Assembly (NCBI RefSeq): GCF_014649655.1
Contig: NZ_BMTL01000015.1
Span: 143,634 to 207,633, forward strand
DNA length: 64,000 nucleotides
Direction of reading: 5' to 3'
Source of the DNA: Streptomyces humidus
GTDB lineage: Bacteria; Actinomycetota; Actinomycetes; Streptomycetales; Streptomycetaceae
Shown one piece after another: positions 61,689 to 64,000 of this stretch (the stretch's first letter is position 1; the number at the start of each line of letters is the position of its first letter). The notes under the pieces are model-generated. The model ran no database searches. It had not been told where the DNA came from and saw only the letters and a list, made by a program, of their open reading frames with translations. Both the position numbers and the translations under genes were made by a program.

Positions 61689-64000
61689 TCACTTCCCCTT
61701 CTCGGTGTGGTCCCACTTGGCCAGCAGCTCACGCAGCCGCGAGACGGCCCGCGTACGCGACGCGTCGTCGTGCAGTGCCGGAGCCAGTGCCGACTCCAAC
61801 TTGCCGATCTCCTCGGCGACCGCCTCCGGTGTGACGGCGAACCCGGGTTCGAGGGCCTCCAGCATCAGCTCGGCGATCATGCCCGCGGTGGGGAAGTCGA
61901 AGATCAGGCCCTGCGGCAGGGCGAGGCCCGACACACGCTGGAGCCGGTTGCGCAGTTCGAGTCCGGTCAGCGAGTCGAAGCCGATGTCGAGGAAGGCGAC
62001 CCCGTCCTCGACCGCCGTCGAGCCGCCGGAGTGACCGAGCACCTGTCCGGCCTCCACCAGCACCAGGTCGGTCAGCGCCGTCAGCCGCTCCGGCGGGGAC
62101 AGCGGCAGCAGTCGCGCCCGCAGCGCCTCCCCGTCGTCCCCGGAGCCGGCGCCCTTGTCGGTTCCGGTTCCCGTTCCGGTGCCGGAACCAGTGCCGGTGG
62201 CGGTGAGAGCGGCGACCTCGGGCAGTTCCCTCAGCAGCGGGCGCTCCCTGGCGACCGTGTAGGCCGGCACGAACCGCGGCCAGTCGATACCGGCGACCAC
62301 GAGGTGTCCCTCGCCGCGCGCCAGAGCCTGGCCCAGGGCCTCGACCGCCAGGTCGGGCCGCATCAGTTCGACCCCTACCGCCGCGAACTCCTGAGCCACC
62401 GTCTCGTCGACCATGCCGCCGCCGGCCCAGGCGCCCCAGGCCACGGCGGTCGCCGCCCGGCCCTGGGCGCGCCTGCGGTGCGCCAGGCCCTCGACGAAGG
62501 CGTTGGCGGCGGCGTAACCGCTCTGCCCCGCCCCGCCCCAGACGGCGGCGCCGGAGGAGAACACCACGAAGGCGTCCAGCGGACGGTCGACGAGCAGGGC
62601 GTCCAGGTGGACAGCGCCGGCGATCTTCGCGCGGCCCACCTCGGCGAACTCCGCGACGCTGCTGTCCGGTAGTTGCGTGGGCGCCTGTGCGGCGCCCGCC
62701 GTGTGGAAGACGGCGCGGACGGGCACGTCGGACGGGACCGCCGCGATGACCTCGGCGAGCGCGGCCCGGTCGGTGACGTCGCAGGCCACGACGGTGACGC
62801 GGGCACCGAGCGCGGTCAGCTCCGCCTCCAGAGCGTCCGCGCCCTCGGCGGCACGGCCGCGGCGGCTGAGCAGCAGCAGGTGCTCGGCGCCCCGGCCCGC
62901 GGCCCACCTCGCCACCTGCGCGCCGATGCCACCGGTACCGCCGGTGACCAGGACCGTGCCGCGTGCCGTCCAGGGCTCCCCGGACACCGTGTCACCAGCA
63001 GCGGCCGACGCGGCGAACTCGACGGACTCGACGGACGCGGCACGGATCATACGGCGCGCGTACGCACCCGTGTCCCGGATCGCCACCTGGTCCTCGCCGT
63101 GCCCTCCGCGGAGCACGGCGACCAGCCGGCCCAGCGCCGTCTCGTCCGGCCCGGCGGCCACGTCGACGAGTCCGCCCCAGGACCTGGGGTGGTCGAGAGC
63201 CAGTACGGTGCCGAGTCCCCAGACCATGGGCTGCGTCGCGCTGTCCACCTCCCCGTCCTCCCGGACCGCGACGGCCCCGGAGGTCAGGCACCACAGAGGG
63301 GCGGTGACGTCCAGATCCTTGAGCGACTGGACGAGGGTGACGGTGGCGGCCGTGCCCCGCGACAGTGTGGGGTGATCGGCGTCCGGCCTCTCGTCCAGGG
63401 GCAGCAGGGACACCACTGCGACGGGTGTGCTCCCAGCCGTGTCGAGACCGGCCCGGACGAGTTCCGCCCGGATCAGTTCCGCCAGGGCCTTCCGGTCCTC
63501 ACCGTCCACGTCCACCCGTACGACGCGACCGCCGTGGGCGGTCAGCGCGCGGCCCGTGGCCTCCGCCATCGGGTCGGCCTGCCCCGCGGGCACCAGCATC
63601 AGCCAAGTGCCGTCGGCGACGACCGTCTCCGGCGCCAAGCCGTCGGTGATGGGCCGCCAGTCGATCCGGTACCGCCAGCCGTCCAGCACGGTCTGGTCCC
63701 GGTGACGTCGGCGCCACGAGGACAGGGCGGGCAGGACGCCGTCCAGGACGGACGCGTCAAGCCGCAGGGAGCGGGCCAGCGAGTCCGCGTCGCCACTGTC
63801 CACGATGTCCCAGAAAGCCGCGTCGACCGGATCGGCCACCGTCTCGGGAACAGCCGGCCCGTCGCCCTCGATCCAGTAGCGCTGGTGTCGGAAGGCGTAG
63901 GTGGGCAGGTCGACCCGGCGGGCGCCCGTCCCGGCGAACACCCTCTCCCAGTCCACCTCCACACCCCGGGCATGCAGCCGGCCCAGGCAGTTCATCAGTG
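61689..64000 (-). CDS. cis-AT type I PKS, final module KR-ACP (5' end outside window)
   Basis: The last 770 residues are visible. They start in the post-AT linker (GVEVDW ... LPTYAFRHQRYW), so a KS-AT lies to the right. The KR is at about 230-480 of the visible part: TGGTGGIGA and catalytic FSSGAAVWGGAGQSGYAAANAF, with a Trp before the Tyr and no LDD motif, suggesting an A-type (L-hydroxy) reductase. The linker has a GTGSGTGTGTGT run, then an ACP (GFDSL) and a short C-terminal tail. There is no DH, ER or thioesterase; the RifF-type gene follows immediately. This is a cis-AT PKS and so unrelated to the trans-AT cluster on the left. Confidence 0.95.
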   Translation of the reverse strand, partial: LMNCLGRLHARGVEVDWERVFAGTGARRVDLPTYAFRHQRYWIEGDGPAVPETVADPVDAAFWDIVDSGDADSLARSLRLDASVLDGVLPALSSWRRRHRDQTVLDGWRYRIDWRPITDGLAPETVVADGTWLMLVPAGQADPMAEATGRALTAHGGRVVRVDVDGEDRKALAELIRAELVRAGLDTAGSTPVAVVSLLPLDERPDADHPTLSRGTAATVTLVQSLKDLDVTAPLWCLTSGAVAVREDGEVDSATQPMVWGLGTVLALDHPRSWGGLVDVAAGPDETALGRLVAVLRGGHGEDQVAIRDTGAYARRMIRAASVESVEFAASAAAGDTVSGEPWTARGTVLVTGGTGGIGAQVARWAAGRGAEHLLLLSRRGRAAEGADALEAELTALGARVTVVACDVTDRAALAEVIAAVPSDVPVRAVFHTAGAAQAPTQLPDSSVAEFAEVGRAKIAGAVHLDALLVDRPLDAFVVFSSGAAVWGGAGQSGYAAANAFVEGLAHRRRAQGRAATAVAWGAWAGGGMVDETVAQEFAAVGVELMRPDLAVEALGQALARGEGHLVVAGIDWPRFVPAYTVARERPLLRELPEVAALTATGTGSGTGTGTGTDKGAGSGDDGEALRARLLPLSPPERLTALTDLVLVEAGQVLGHSGGSTAVEDGVAFLDIGFDSLTGLELRNRLQRVSGLALPQGLIFDFPTAGMIAELMLEALEPGFAVTPEAVAEEIGKLESALAPALHDDASRTRAVSRLRELLAKWDHTEKGK

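Overview
The window is high-GC Streptomyces-type DNA: almost pure G/C at third codon positions, actinobacterial housekeeping and secreted enzymes, and two secondary-metabolite loci separated by about 13 kb of ordinary genes. No tRNA, rRNA, CRISPR array or transposase was seen.

Region 1 (1 to about 43.4 kb) is most of a trans-AT NRPS-PKS cluster that runs off the left edge. The assembly line is on the minus strand: an NRPS (PCP-Cy-Cy-A-PCP-Ox, predicted to make a thiazole from cysteine) ending in a non-elongating KS (35872-42858); a PKS with ACP-KS-KR-ACP-KS (23272-29547); and a PKS beginning with a DH and cut by the edge (1-9933). None of the KS modules has an integral AT. Two separate AT-ER proteins (18248-20632, 29682-32057) could supply acyl units, although the ER half of the second looks degenerate. 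A discrete carrier protein and adenylation enzyme (9930-11809) look like a starter-loading pair. HMG-CoA-synthase-like HCS, a stand-alone ECH1 and an ECH2 embedded in the third megasynthase form most of a beta-branching cassette. A PPTase, a type II thioesterase, an MFS exporter, a truncated haemoglobin, a PIG-L deacetylase, a methyltransferase, an SDR/hydrolase fusion and two paralogous tandem-repeat proteins complete it. The overall plan resembles the initiation and beta-alkylation parts of the leinamycin family as I remember them; the product is not identified.

Five copies of an imperfect inverted repeat (CTGCTCA-N3-YTG...) sit in the intergenic regions in front of the operons of this cluster, four of them 21-22 nt upstream of a possible -10 box, as expected for an activator bound near -42. 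No regulator gene is present in the window.

Region 2 (43.5 to 57.0 kb) holds genes without evident biosynthetic roles: a YdeI-like protein, a cofactor-free haloperoxidase-type hydrolase, a DUF5709 protein, a secreted GH13 alpha-amylase with a starch-binding domain, a GT-C membrane protein, an L,D-transpeptidase, a large secreted multidomain glycoside hydrolase under a LacI-type operator, and a nitroreductase.

Region 3 (57.3 to 64.0 kb, off the right edge) is the 3' end of an ansamycin-type cluster on the minus strand: the last cis-AT PKS module (KR-ACP, no thioesterase), a RifF-type amide synthase that would release the chain as a macrolactam, an MhpA-like FAD monooxygenase, a SAM methyltransferase and a RifI-like shikimate/quinate dehydrogenase tied to AHBA starter supply.
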